Below, in pieces: positions 12,127 through 25,616 of a DNA stretch of 64,000 bases. The stretch is taken from NCBI GenBank assembly GCA_015183035.1, contig JACZZP010000003.1:1922001-1986000 (forward strand), in the 5' to 3' direction. The notes beneath the pieces were generated by a model. It made no database searches and was not told the origin of the DNA. It worked only from the letters and a program-made list of their open reading frames with translations. The DNA comes from Meloidogyne chitwoodi. Its lineage: Eukaryota; Nematoda; Chromadorea; Rhabditida; Meloidogynidae. The position numbers and the translations under genes were made by a program. Within the stretch, counting starts at the first letter, position 1; each line of letters starts with the position of its first letter.

Positions 12127-15100
12127 TTATTTATTCTCTCTTTGTAATAAACAACCTACTGAATTTGCAGCATTCATTGATTCTTTAATATCTTTAACAA
12201 TTAAATCTTTATCATAAGAGAATTTTGGATTTTCAATTAATTTATCTCTACACATTGTAAGTATACGGCCAAGAATATTTAATCCTCTTTTTTTTAAAAA
12301 TATTAAAAATTAAATTAAATAAACACAACAAACTTCCATTCATTTTTATCACGAATTCGCCAATCATCCATAGGTAAACCAATACCCCAACGTTTATCTG
12401 TTGGATTAGTTTCAATAATTTCAGCTCCACAAGTTTCAAATAATTGAAGACGTAAATCTCTATTTAAAGAATATTTGTAATATGTGGCTATTGCCATAAC
12501 CTTTTAATTTTAAATTAATTTATTTTAAATTCAAAATAACCTGTATACTAATTTTAAACCATTTTGATTGATCAAATCCAACAACTTTTGACCCAATTCT
12601 TTTCATATGTTTTGGATCTCTAGTTCTCATAATATCACTCATTGCTTGTTTGTCATTAAATACACAAGCTTTGTAAAACATATAATATTGCTCAGTACAA
12701 CAAAATAAAATACCTAAAATTATTTTTAATTTTTTAAAAGTTAATTTAAAAATAATCTTACCATCAATTTTTAAATAATTAACCATATAATGATTACTAA
12801 AACAATAACCATTAGTAAAAAAAGGAGCAATTGGAGAAAGATTAAAAGAAAAAATGACTGGAACTATCCGATTTGAACGCTAAAATGTCGGGGAAAAAAT
12901 TAAAAAATTGTTGAACAGACTCTCTTTCAGGAGAAATTATGACCTCCCAAAAAGAAATTAACCTTTTTTTAAAAATTTTGTTTTTGGAGACTCTTCAGTA
13001 TTGAATTAATAATAAATGCATTTAAAACAATTAAATAATTAATTAAAGTAATCCATTTAAATATATCCATTTATGTAATCAAAATTTGGACATTTTTGCT
13101 TAAAAATTTAATCAATGAAAAAATCAGTTTTTTCAAATATTAAATTAAAATTAATTTATAAAAGAGTTTCTCAGTCAGTAAAATTAAATTATTTATTAGC
13201 ACTTTATAATAAAAATAAAATTTTTTGAAATTTTATAAATTAAAAAAACACATATTTCATTTTAAAATATAATTTAACAACCCAGAGCCTGTTCAACAAC
13301 AACAAAAAAATTGAAAAAAATCTTTTTCCATAAATTAAACTCTACCAGATCATCATCAGCATTATCACTTATTATTGAATCATTTCCTTCATTATTTTCA
13401 TTAAAGAAAGAATTATTTGATGTTTTAATTGGACTTTTTTTAATTACTGGATTTTTTAATCCAGGTTTTTCACATAAATTTCTAAAAAGCCATCCATTTT
13501 TATAACGTAAAGGATTAAATTTTGGTGTATAAAATGAAAAACGTCCACTTCCTATAGAAGAAGCTTTGTTATTATTTAAATTAAAATTATTATTGTCATC
13601 ATTTTGTTGTTTAAAAGAAGAAGAAGAAGATTGTGGTGTTTTTATTGAAGAAAATGATGATGAAGAATTTTTTTGATAATTATAATTATTATTAAAATAA
13701 CCAAAATTAGGAGGAGATTTTGGAGTATTTGTTGTTGATTTTGAAATTATTTTTGGTGAAGATTTTGTTGACATTATTTCCAAATCTTTTGGTGGATAAA
13801 TAAAATCACTTATAGAAGAAGAAGAATCATTATTATTATTATCTTTATTAAAATCAGAATTTGTAGTATCATTATTAAAATAAAAAGAACGTGGACGCTA
13901 AAAAATTAAAAAAAAAAAGTAAAATCTATTTAAAATTATTTTTTACTTTCAAAATATTTGTTTTACAGGATAGGTATTCTGAAGGTTGTTGAAATTCATC
14001 CTGTTAATAAATAAAATATTTTTAATTTTAAATATTAAAAAAAACTTGTCCATGTATTCTTTGAGGATTTTGTCGCCAACTAGGACGAATTGGTGTTTCT
14101 ACTAGTTGACTCTATTATTTTTAAATATATATAAATTAAAAAAACATAAATAAAACCGTAACAGGTTCACTTATTGATGGTCGAATTCTAATTGGTAGTT
14201 GCTCTTCTCTTTGAGAATTTATTGGAGTAATAGAATCACTCTAAAAATATAATGTAAAATTATAATATTCTGAATTATTTTATTAAAAACTATTTTTTGA
14301 ATTAAAGTTAAAAAATACTAAAATTAATATTAAACCTCAATTGAACTTGAAGACGTTGGTTTAGAAAGTTCTGCATATTTTACTAAAGTCATAGTCATTT
14401 GTGGTATTGAAGGAAAAAAAGAACACTGAAAATATTTTAAATAATGTAAAAATAAAATAATTAAAATAAACATCATTTTCAGTAGTGGTCACCATTGTAG
14501 TTATTGATTGTTCAATAGGAGGAGTTTGCACTCGTGGTGATGAACGCGGTGGTGAACGAGGAACATATGAGTATAGTAAATGTAAAGGAATGGCAGAATT
14601 CTTAAATGATTAAATATATAATTAAAATAAGTTAACACAAAAAAGAATGAAAAAAGTAAAAAAGCCAGGAATCCTAAATATAAAAAAGATCAAAACAAAA
14701 AGAATAACCTGTATTGGCTCCTCAGGAGGCAAAGGGATCAATGAAATGTAATCGTCCAGCTGTAACTAAATTCAATTTTAGAAACATTTTAATTAATTAC
14801 TTGACGATAATCAGTATCTAAATCTTCATTTTCTTCAGGAAGATTAACATTATTCTGAATAGGTGAGTCATTCTCTATTACAGAATTATCAGCGTTCTAA
14901 AAATAAAATTTAATTGCCATTAATTAAAATAAAATTTTAAAGAAAATCTTAAGCAATTACAAATTTAACAGAAATTAAACATTTAAACCTATATTCATCA
15001 TATTAGTAAAACTCTTGAAATAAACCTGAACAGAAGAAGTTAAATTCTCTAATTCATTAAGTTCTTGTTTTGGTTTTGATAAAAGATTAGGATATATCAA

Positions 15101-15372
15101 ATGCTCTAATTCTGCTTCAATGACCTGAATAAAACCTTAATATATTTAAAAAGTCAAAAAAAAACCTCTTGTTTTGTTTTTATTGTAGGCAATGAAAATT
15201 TATTTGATATTTTAATTTTAAGTTTAGGTTCTTCAACAATTTCTTGTTTGAGAGGAAAAGCATGAAAAATATCGTCAATTGGCATTTGTAGTTGTTTTTC
15301 AGCTTCAATTTCAGTATTTTGTGCAACTTTTTCTCTAATACAATCAAAACCAAATTTAGAAAAAGATTGCAT
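12127..15372 (-). CDS. NADAR-domain protein with long disordered N-terminus
   Basis: The minus-strand gene starts at MQSFSKFGFDCIREKVAQNT (ATG 15370-15372) and runs through many short Ser/Pro/Asn-rich exons with no recognised domain. The large exon near 13330-13780 contains SPPNFGYF, FYTPKFNPLRYKNGWLFRN and an acidic end. A phase-0 junction can link its DNADDDL to RSNRIVPVIF, which opens a complete NADAR domain: APFFTNGYCFSNHYMVNYL, CCTEQYYMFYKACVF, RTRDPKHMKRIGSKVVGFD, FETCGAEIIETNPTDKRWGI, GLPMDDW, GLNILGRILTMCRDKL. The stop is at 12127-12129. NADAR proteins act on ADP-ribose or riboflavin-pathway N-glycosidic bonds. The domain call is firm. That the two halves are one gene is inferred from splice phase only. 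Confidence 0.7.
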
Positions 15373-15422
15373 AATTTATAGATTAAAAACACAAATAGGT
15401 AGACACTTTAAAAAATCACTAA

Positions 15423-16021
15423 CAAGGGAACATTGTTTACTGTGAGTACGAATTTGATAATTTTTTTTGTACCATTGGATAGAGAAAACTCGACTTTCTA
15501 TTGTGAAGTAAGTTTCTTTTTCTTGCAAAATGAGTTTAAAAAAAGTTATAAGCGTTCAAAGTTTCTGTTTTTGGGAGCTCTAGAGTAAAGAGAAGAAAGA
15601 GGGAAAAGAAGAGAGAGGACAAGGCAGACCCTTTTATAACCTCTAATGCTTTTGACCATTTTTTAACATTTCACGCTGCTTACCCTTTTTTCCTTCTCTT
15701 CTTTTAAATTGAAAAATGATGGCTGACTGCCTACCGTCTCTCCGACATTAACCTCACTATTTTCGCTTATAAGGAAGCAAAGAGAGAACAGAGAAAGAAA
15801 AAGCAAAGAGTGACAAGGAGAAAAGTCGCTCTCTTCTTTTCTTTCTTTTTACCCAATACTCTAAAGCTCCCAAAAACAGAAACTTTGAACGCTTATAACT
15901 TTTTTTAAACTCATTTTGCAAGAAAAAGAAACTTACTTCACAATAGAAAGTCAAGGTTTCTCTATCCAATGGTACAAAAAAAATTATCAAATTCGTACTC
16001 ACAGTAAACAATGTTCCCTTG
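15423..16021. mobile_element. PIF/Harbinger-like MITE, ~600 bp, upstream of the NADAR gene
   Basis: Long terminal inverted repeats (about 15423-15588 and 15857-16021) begin CAAGGGAACATTGTTTACTG and match with few differences over ~165 bp. The flanks give a 3-bp TAA duplication (15420-15422, 16022-16024), as in PIF/Harbinger elements. The centre is less AT-rich and non-coding. The element lies only 50 bp upstream of the NADAR-gene ATG, so it probably occupies that gene's promoter or 5' UTR. Confidence 0.8.
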
Positions 16022-16024
16022 TAA

Positions 16025-17110
16025 GACAAAACAGAGAAACAAAAATTATAAAAAAAAGAGAACGCCAGAAATAATGCCAAATTGAGTATATTTGTATAAT
16101 TTAAAACTGTTGGAGTTGGGCGTTTTTGATTATTCAGTTATTTTAAGTTTAAAATCCTAATGTTTTTTATGTTAAATTTTTTTCAATATTTTCTTCCTTA
16201 AATTTTCCTCTTCTCTGTAAATTTTTTCTTTTCCTTATTATTTTTAATTTTAATCAATTTTCCTTCTTTTAATTACCAAATACTAAATAAATAAATTCAT
16301 TATTTACGTGTAAATATTTTAAAAAATCCTCATTTATTCTAAAATATATAAACGGGTATATATATTGACTTTATAATAGCCTTGAGCGTTGATTCAACCC
16401 TTCCAGAGAAAAATAAAAGAATTTTTGAAGGACATGAGAAGGCCATTAAAAAAAAGAAGAATTAACAAAACCTGCTTATAACAAGTGGGAAAAAGCTAAA
16501 TATATTTTTATAGCTATTTTTATTAAAAAAAGAAAAATAAGATATTGATGTACAAAGGTGCGCAACTGCAAGTAAAACGATGTTTGATTTTTTTAAGGCT
16601 TTGGGGCAATGAGAAGGAAAAAACAAAAATTATGTTTGGAAAGAGGAGATTGTAAGAGTTAGGATCAAATATCCCTTTATTAGGATAAACTGATATTAAG
16701 GATGTTAGGGATATTTTATCCGTTAAATTCTTTGATTTTTATGCCTAATTTATTTTTAAAAAATAATTCCAAAATATATTTTGTTCAGTAATAAACACAA
16801 AAATTAACAAGTTGTAATGACTGCCGGACAGTGAGGGAGGGCCTGCATTTTTTCTTTTCTTCTTTTCTTTTCTTATTTTATTTTTTTTTCATACGAAAAA
16901 CTGCTTTTATTTTTTAGCTCTTTTTTTGAAGAAATTAATATGACGTATTAAAATAAAAAATTAAAAAAATGGCCTTGTATTGTCATTTATTTTGCCTTTT
17001 ATTATTGTTACTTTATTTACCTTGACCCTATTGTTAAAAAATAGAAAAACCAAAAAAAGACGCAAAAACAAATTGCGCAAAAATACTTCAATTAAAAAAA
17101 AAGCATTGGC
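16025..17110. other. Intergenic region between divergent genes
   Basis: AT-rich, with no supported exon. It separates the minus-strand NADAR gene from the plus-strand Gln-rich gene and should hold both promoters or their remnants. Confidence 0.4.
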
Positions 17111-17162
17111 CAGTTGATTGAGAATATTTTTCTTCTTTAATTTTATTTCTTTTATTTGGAGA

Positions 17163-18286
17163 ATGTTGGAAATGAAAATAGAAAAAATAAAAATTAATAA
17201 AAATAATAATTCTAAAATTATTCAATTTTTATTTTATTTTCAAAATTATTTATTTATTTTATTTATGATGATGATATTATTGCCAATAAAAACAAAAGTT
17301 TGTTTTTAAATTTATTTTTAATTTTAATTTTTTAATTATAATTTTATATTTCTTTTAATTTATTTAATAATTATTATTCCAACTTTTCGAGTTATTAAGG
17401 ATTTTATATATAAACATAACAGTTTATAATGAGGGAATAATCAACTTTTATATTAATTAGCAAGTCTTAAAATTGTTTAAAATAACAGAAAGAGTTTTAA
17501 TTTAACCTAAATATTTATTTTTTAAATTTTCAGGCTCAACAAAATAATTTTCTTTCATTTATTCAACCTTTTATTGGTGGTCAACAACAACAACAAACTC
17601 AACAATCTTTATTTAAACAAAATAATTTTGATCAACCTAAACAAAATAATGATGGAATTGGAAATATTGGACAATTTATTGAAATGTTTGAAAATGTTCG
17701 TTCATCAATTAAAAATGGGGAAAATGATCAGTCTACTAATAAAGAACAACGATTTCAACAATTGGCAAATTCAGCACAAGTAAATACATATTTTATTTTT
17801 TATTAAAAATTTGGCACTTTTTTCTACAATTTTAAAATATAAAACATTTGAACTAAAAATAACTTTATAAATAAATATTCTTTTTTAAAGACAATTCTAT
17901 CAGCATTTAGCAATTCTGGAGGAGGAGAAACATCCCAAACATCCGAATATTTAAATTTTGGAAAAAATTTCGGTTTAGGCTCTGCTTTAAATAATAAAAA
18001 AAGAAAAAAGAGGCAATCTTCACAAATTCCAAATATTTTTAATTTGTTAGAAGATATTGCCCATAGATCAACAGAAAGACGTCAACAACGACAAAAACAA
18101 CAACAAAAAGACCAATATTCACCTCCATTAAGTAGACAACATTTATCTAGATCACCTCAAGCAAGTACTTCAATTGGGAGAATAACTGACAATTTTGGAC
18201 GAAATTTTGTTCAGGTGGGTAAAAGGGGTAGGGTGAAAGGAACAGTTAAAACAAGGGTGAAAGGAACACATAAAATAAATAAATAG
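17163..18286 (+). CDS. Gln-rich secreted or membrane-anchored protein
   Basis: Three exons (17163-17297, 17534-17779, 17891-18286) join in phase 0 to a ~258-aa product. The N-terminus, MLEMKIEKIKINKNNNSKII followed by a long hydrophobic stretch to MMMILLPIKTKA, looks like a signal peptide or anchor cleaved before QQNNF. The remainder is low complexity: poly-Gln, FDQPKQNN, then a basic segment NNKKRKKRQ that could be a processing site, and RRQQRQKQQQKDQYSPPLSR. The last residues include two GTxKTRVKGT-like repeats. The 3' end could instead be spliced at CAG|GTGGGT (~18214). No family is recognised. Confidence 0.55.
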
Positions 18287-18520
18287 ATAGATTTTGTAAA
18301 ATATATAGTTGATAGTGTTATTTAGTTTATTTTATTAAATTAATTTTTTAAATTTAAAATAAAAAAAAAAGATATTGAGTTATTCCAATCAAAATGAGTT
18401 AGATTTAGGCTTGGACAATTTAAATATATTTATATATTTTTTTAAATATATTCTTTCTTAATATAAATATATTAATTATTATTATTTTATTAATTTTTTT
18501 TAAATTAAAATTATTTCTTT

Positions 18521-19227
18521 TTATCTCCTATTTAAAAATGTTTGTGGAGATGAAAAATAAGTTAATGCTAAAAAATATCTTCCAACTTTAGGTTCTTCTT
18601 TTCCTTTTATTATTTTCTTTTCATTTTTAACATTTTCAAAATTTTTAGAATTTTTATTATATTTTTGATTTATTAAATTTTGACGTCTTTGTTGTTTTCT
18701 TTTAATTCCAATAATTGGTAAACGACAAGTTACTGGAGAAAAGAAACAATTTAGTGGTGTATTATCTTTTCTTGTAATTTGATTTAAACCAGAATTAGCA
18801 TCTCTTTGATCTCTTCTTCTTAGTCTATAAAAAATTCTGATTTTTATTTAAATTCTGATTTTTATTTAAATTCTGATTTTATTTAAATTCTGATTTTTAT
18901 TTAAATTCTGAGTTTTATTTAAATTCTGATTTTTATTTAAATTCTGATTTTTATTTAAATTCTGATTTTTATTTAAATTCTGATTTTTATTTAAATTCTG
19001 ATTAGAATCAGAATATTATAAAACTTTAAAAACATTTACCCATATAAAATAGAACCCTTCTCTATTTTTTGTTTTTGTTTAACTAAAGAACAAATAACTT
19101 TATTCTTTACTGATTGTATTATTTGTTTTTCTTGTTTTTTATCTTGTTGTGTTGTTGGTGAAGTTATTTTAATTAGCAATCCAATAAATATAAAATTAAA
19201 AAAATAAATAGAAAAAATTAATTTCAT
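18521..19227 (-). CDS. Allatostatin-C/somatostatin-like neuropeptide precursor
   Basis: Two exons (19040-19227 and 18521-18824) splice in phase to a 163-aa preproprotein. The signal peptide is MKLIFSIYFFNFIFIGLLIK. After a basic region and an Arg-Lys site comes DNTPLNCFFSPVTCRLPIIG, followed by the basic site IKRKQQRR. The ring C-F-F-S-P-V-T-C, with six residues between the cysteines, matches the allatostatin-C pattern C-[YF]-F-[NS]-P-[IV]-[ST]-C. The predicted mature peptide is thus disulfide-cyclised and released by dibasic cleavage, acting on a somatostatin/AST-C-type GPCR. The family assignment rests on this motif. The C-terminal tail (Lys-rich, ending LNRR) is not recognised. Confidence 0.7.
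18832..19016. repeat. 18-bp minisatellite in the neuropeptide intron
   Basis: About ten tandem copies of ATTCTGATTTTTATTTAA, with one shortened copy and one G-for-T variant, fill most of the single intron (18825-19039). The array ends in a short palindrome, ATTCTGATTAGAATCAGAAT. Confidence 0.9.
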
Positions 19228-20070
19228 TTTTGAAAAATTAAATTTTGATGATTTTTCTTAAATTAAATTAATTAATCTTTTATTTTATTATAAAATATTT
19301 TTATAAATATTTTTAATTTATTTTCCTACCTTTTAAAATCTAAGAGAATAACTCTTATTTTTAACAATTTTTAATCCTAAAAAAATTATTTTATACTTTA
19401 ATATTTTTTAATTATCAACATTATTAAATATTAAAATTATTTTTAAGGTTTCTTAGATTAAAAAAAAATTTCTAAATTTTTATTTAAAAAATAGAAGCAC
19501 TTTTATTATAAAATACCTATTTAATTAAAAAATGTACTTATAATTAATTTAATATATTTTCTAAATAAATTTAATAATGAGATAATATTAAATATAAATG
19601 ATGAATATTTATTTTTGGAGTGGGTGGATTTATTAAAAAAAATAAAAATGTGGGACTGTCAGAAATTTATTCATTATAAATAATAATAATAAGCACTTAA
19701 ATATTCTTACGTAAATTATGAGCTTAATTAATTTCCTTTTTAGAAACAAAACAAAAATAATATTATTATTGAGGGATATTTATTTGCATAAATATAATTT
19801 TTATTTAAAAAACCAATATTAATAGGAGTAAAATAAAATAAAAAAATAAATCTTTAAAGGTTTAATTTTTATATACTCCAACATTATTTAATTCCTAATA
19901 CCTCAAAAAAATTAAGTTTCCTTAAATAAAATAAAACAAATCAAAATTTAAACAATTTTTTGCAAATTTATTTAATTAACGCAATGAATTATAAATTAAT
20001 TAAATAATAAATAAATAAATATATTAATTTATTCCCTAATAAAACCAAATATTAAATTTAAAAGAAAAGA
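19228..20070. other. AT-rich intergenic DNA upstream of the neuropeptide gene
   Basis: No exon recognised; presumed to hold the promoter of the minus-strand neuropeptide gene. Confidence 0.4.
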
Positions 20071-20077
20071 AACAATT

Positions 20078-20255
20078 TAAAAAATAAATAAATAATAATC
20101 AAAAATACAACATTTTACTAATATATATTAATGAAAATTCTTCGAAAATTTTAAAAAATTTTAAAAAAAATAAATAAATAATAATCAAAAATACAACATT
20201 TTACTAATATATATTAATGAAAATTCTTCGAAAATTTTAAAAAATTTTAAAAAAA
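20078..20255. repeat. 86-bp tandem repeat, two copies
   Basis: Two nearly identical direct copies, 86 bp apart, contain ATACAACATTTTACTAATAT, then ATATTAATGAAAATTCTTC and an AAAATTTT run. A third copy lies at about 21605-21692, beyond the ubiquitin-fusion gene. Confidence 0.85.
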
Positions 20256-20692
20256 ATAAATAAATAAAACAAAATTATTTTTATTTTAATAACAAAAATA
20301 AGTAATTCAATAAAATACAACACACTGACTATTTAAAGATACATATTGGGAATAATAAATAATACATACATATAATAATATAAAGAACAACAATTAGTAT
20401 ATATATTTTAATAGACATGAGTAAAATAATTTGAAAATTAGAATTTTTCTGTTAATTTTTAAACTCATGCCTGTCTATTTTAGATACACAATATGACTGG
20501 GGAAAAATATACTTTTTTACATTATATCAGGGATGGAATCGACAAAAATCAAAGTAAAAGTACAAAAAATTTTATTTAAAAGTACGACCAATCACTGATT
20601 ATATATTACATATTTTGAATTATTTGTAGAACACGTCTAAAATGTTAGAAAATTTTAAATTAAAAAAGATAGTAATCTTACTTTAGTTTTGC

Positions 20693-21375
<683 letters not shown>

Positions 21376-21604
21376 TTTTTGCTATTGGTAGTCGTCTTAT
21401 TTGTAATACAATGATGGATTTAAGTTGGTTGGAAAATTCAACTTGAGCTTATATACTGTAAATATTCTAAGGTATTAATTAATTATTTGAACTTTTTATG
21501 TTGAAAAATTACTCAATTTATTAATTATTAAATAATAGGTATTATATTTAAAAAAAAATATTTGATTTGTGATCATTCCTTATTTTATTCTAAAATTTTA
21601 AAAA

Positions 21605-21692
21605 ATTTTTAAAAAAATAAATAAATAATAATCAAAAATACAACATTTTACTAATATATATTAATGAAAATTCTTCTAAAATTTTAAAAAAT
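21605..21692. repeat. Third copy of the 86-bp repeat
   Basis: Same sequence and orientation as the tandem pair at 20078-20255, with one change (TTCTAAAA for TTCGAAAA). The copies flank the ubiquitin-fusion gene. Confidence 0.8.
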
Positions 21693-21868
21693 TTTTATTT
21701 GGTTTGAGAGCATTCCTTTTATTCCATGAAAAGTAACAAGAATCACATGGTTTTATTTTAAAAGAAATTATTAACAAATTTAAAGTCCAAAATTAATTAG
21801 TTTTAAATTAAATTAAAATTATACAAATATTAAAAAACAATTAGAATTAGATTAAGAAATATTTTCTT

Positions 21869-21940
21869 TTAATTATTCTTCACTGTATTAGTACTTGTAG
21901 TAGTGGTTACATGCCCAATAGACTTAACTTTATGGCAAAT
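21869..21940 (-). other. Orphan exon-like block
   Basis: On the minus strand an acceptor (TTACAG) is followed by an open frame, ICHKVKSIGHVTTTTSTNT, ending VKNN and TAA. No partner exon was found between it and the end of the eIF3L gene, so it may be a relic or an alternative last exon. Confidence 0.25.
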
Positions 21941-22228
21941 CTGTAATTAATATAGGAAAACTTGAGCAAAAATTTAAAATATTTTTTTAGTTAAAAATGA
22001 TTTAAAATAAATCAAAAAATAAATAAATAAGAGACAAAATAATATAAACAATTAAGATCAATAAAAATTAAAATCTCAATTTACTTTTAAGAATATATTC
22101 AAAACACACAAAAATACCAATATTACTATATTTAAATATATAAAATATTCAGATAACAAAACAAATTTTTTAATCATAAAATTTCTCTCAATAAAAAATT
22201 ATCATAAACTCTTTTTCTATTTTTCTCT

Positions 22229-25213
22229 CTAAACAGGCGTTCCTTCAGACAACTCTTCTCTAAATAAACGCTCCCATAAACATTTATCACTAATAACTGG
22301 TTTTGCTTCTTCTTTTCTTTCATTTTTTACTTCAATTTTTTTAGGAAATATTTCTTCAATATTAATTTCAGGCCATTGCTTAAATATTCGAGAATTGTTG
22401 ATTTTTGTTGATTTGAGTTTTGATAACCAAGTTCTTTCATTATTTTTGTCATCAAATGCGAGTCTACGCTTAAGGACGATAAAAAATATATATAATGATA
22501 CAATAAAATGTGAATAGATATATAGAATTTATAAAATTAATTATATAAATAATAAATTGAAAGTTCAATACAAAAAATAAAAAAACAGAAAATGGCAAAA
22601 AAATACAAGGAGGACAAACCAAATTTTAATTTTATAAAAAAACTTTTCTCTTACCTTTTGAAGATTGATAATTTGCTTGATAAAGTATTCACCAACACGG
22701 CGTGCCACTTTTGTATCAGCAATCATAATCATGTCCTTAAAAAGAATTAAAATATAAATTTTTAAAATTGTAAGACAAAGCTTTGTCTTATTTTTAAAGT
22801 TAATTCTTATAATATTTTATTTATTAATACTTCAATAAAAATATTTATTAATTAATTTCACTTACTTTGTCCACATAAAAATCCAAATCCGTAAAATCAT
22901 CATTTGTTGTATCATTTTTATCTATGGTCTCTTTTCCCAATTCAGTTACAATCATTTTATAAGTAAGTAATTTACTTGTAAATGAATCCATTTCTTCTTC
23001 AGGAACATCCATAAAACTAGCCAATTTTTGGATTGGCAAAGTTGTATATCTTAAAAATAATTTTTATAAAAAAATAATATAAAATTCAAACAGTTTTAAA
23101 TATCCACGAAGAATAGGTAAACTAATTTGACTTTCAATTCCTTCCAAAAAGGCGGCACATTGACGAATTAATGGCTCCTAAAATAAAAATTTATATAAAT
23201 TTTATTTTTAATTAAACCTTTGCAATATTAACTCCTTCATATACAACTGTAGTTGGTGACAAAAATTTTGGACAACCTTGCTGAAAAGCAGAACGAAACT
23301 CGTCAATATCACTAAATTTTTTAAAATTTAATTTTTTAAAAGTACCAACCCATTTGCCATTCGAAACATACGTTCACTAAATTTGTCTTGTAATTGTGTT
23401 TGAATGGAATCATCAATACGTTGTGGTTGTAAAGTTAAACAAATTGTAAGCAAATGATAAATCTGGTCATTAGTTTTTCCAATCTGAGAGATATAATTAA
23501 AATTAATGTTTTATTTATAAACTTATCACTTCTTTTTCTTAATAACTATTTTATTTCTAAAATTATTTTTTATTTAAATTACAGAAAATTTCATTTTCTG
23601 TTTCATTTTTAATTATTTCCTAATAATTAAATAATAAAGAGATCAGGTTGGCCCTTGAGGTCAATATTAAATATAATTTAATTAATGCAAGAAATATATC
23701 AGAAAGATATTTTCTCGATAGAAGCTTAAGTTCATAAATTATAAATTAATAAATTACTCTTTTACACATATCTTTTATAAATTTAATTAAAATAAAGCAT
23801 ACCACATCATATTTCCCAGCTTTATTTCTTTGTTGGATTTGTTGTAATAGTTGTTGCTGCATATTTTGAGTTCGTTGAATATAAAGAAGGCAATTAATAA
23901 AAATTTTGGTTGCCTCAGCGTAGTTGCGCATCATCTGAAAATTTTAAATTTTTTGAATGAAAAATATATTAAAAATTTAACCATATGAGAAAATCCAACA
24001 AAATAATGAAGAGTAACAAGACAAGAAGGAACTTGATTATGAAGACCCTTTAAAAAAAGTAATAAAAAAATAAGTAGAAAAAAACCTTTGGATCCATATC
24101 CAAATATTCAACAGTTTGAAGTGCTTGATGATAATCACCCAAAAGGACATGAGTACGTAAAAGACCTTTTTAATTTATAAACTAATTTTTTTATTAATTT
24201 TCAAAAAAAACCAATTAAAGAAAAATATCCCAATTTGAAGTAAAGATCACTTTTGCCAAATTCATCTGCAAAATCATCTGGATTTCCTTAAAATAAAATT
24301 TTAAGGAAAATATATTTTATTGATTTTGAGAATTTATAATTTATCAGTGATTTTCTATAGTCATTTTTATCACTACACTTTTATTTTTATTTATAAATTT
24401 TTATAAATTCTATATCCAAACCTCCTTCACGAATTGCCTTTAATTGCTCATTAATCTGTGACTTTGTGAGTAAAGAATAAAGAATATTCAGTACTGGGTA
24501 AATGTTCCAAGCCTAAAACTCAAAAAATTTAATCATAAGAAAAATTTAAATACATTTTGTGTTTGTTCCAATTCAATAAGATCATCAATTTCTTCCGGAC
24601 TTCGCTTTGAAGGATTTGCCTTATAAAGACAAAATGCTTGAAATTGGTAAACAAATTCATCGATAATGTCCCAAAGCCATATATTTGGCTGAAAAATAGA
24701 GCTCTAAATTAAAAACTTAAAAACAAACTAATTGTAAAGCTATCGGTTCATTTGGCACCGTTTTGTCATTAATCTCTTTAGTTCTCAAAATTTCCGAAAA
24801 CAATTTAGAATAATTCATATAACTTTCATAACGATGAATAAGCGATGGACCGCGTTGCATTCTCGTATATAAATCACGATAATAAAGTTCTTTATAAAGA
24901 ATAATGAAGAGATCATTGTCTAAAACATTTGTTTTTCTCTCTAAAAAAGAAAATTAATTTAAAAACCTGTTCCAACAATTTTCTCGACAACTTTATCTTC
25001 CGGCCACATTTTCTCGCTAAAGAATTTTTCTGTCAATTCAGGAAAGCCATGTTCATACAATCCCAAAATTTCTGTAACGCTTTGCCGTTCAATCATTTCT
25101 TTAAAATAGCGTAAAAAATAGATAACTTCATCAGGCAAATCAACTTCTAAAAATTTAAAAATTGTATTTATTTAAATAACTTTTTGTTTACCAAAATCTC
25201 TGTCATTATCCAT
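22229..25213 (-). CDS. eif-3.L: Eukaryotic translation initiation factor 3 subunit L
   Basis: About 13 minus-strand exons run from ATG 25211-25213 (MDNDRDF) to TAG 22229-22231. Diagnostic stretches are [85 protein letters not shown]-like and [20 protein letters not shown], matching eIF3l across its length including the PCI region. eIF3l is a subunit of the eIF3 complex that bridges the 40S ribosome and initiation factors. The C-terminal exon (22229-~22468: [18 protein letters not shown], ending [12 protein letters not shown]) extends beyond the usual end of the family and could be lineage-specific or misjoined. Confidence 0.9.
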
Positions 25214-25616
25214 ATTTTAATTATTAATTAATAAGAATAAATGGGCACCTAAAGATTAAGAAATAAAGTTAAACAGAAGAAAATCCTCATAAAGAAAAAG
25301 CAAAATCTATCTCACAGCGAGTTAAACGGGAAATCTAATACTCTCCATCATTCTTTATCTCTATTCAATTCTCCTAATTTTCAGGTAAGGGACGATTCAG
25401 AGTATAGCAAAAAGGGACGTTTCAGTGTAGAATCTGTGAAACTTTCTTTATCGTAATTTTCACTCTTTTTGAAAAATCAGTATTACCTTATATTAAAGAA
25501 ATACATTTTATTAATTTAAATTATAGTAAAAACGATAAGATTACGAAAATATTAAAAACATTTTAATCTTAAAAATTAAAAATTACTTATTTTTATTTTC
25601 TTTTCTTATTTTTTAG

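Noticed and set aside
15757..16080. 107-codon minus-strand ORF
   Set aside because: It spans the right terminal repeat of the MITE at 15423-16021; the composition is repeat-driven.
20528..20597. 70-bp segment with CAGGGATGG start and CACTG end, flanked by ATTATAT
   Set aside because: It resembles a tiny hAT remnant, but the inverted repeat is poor (about 9 of 16) and the flanks are simple AT sequence.
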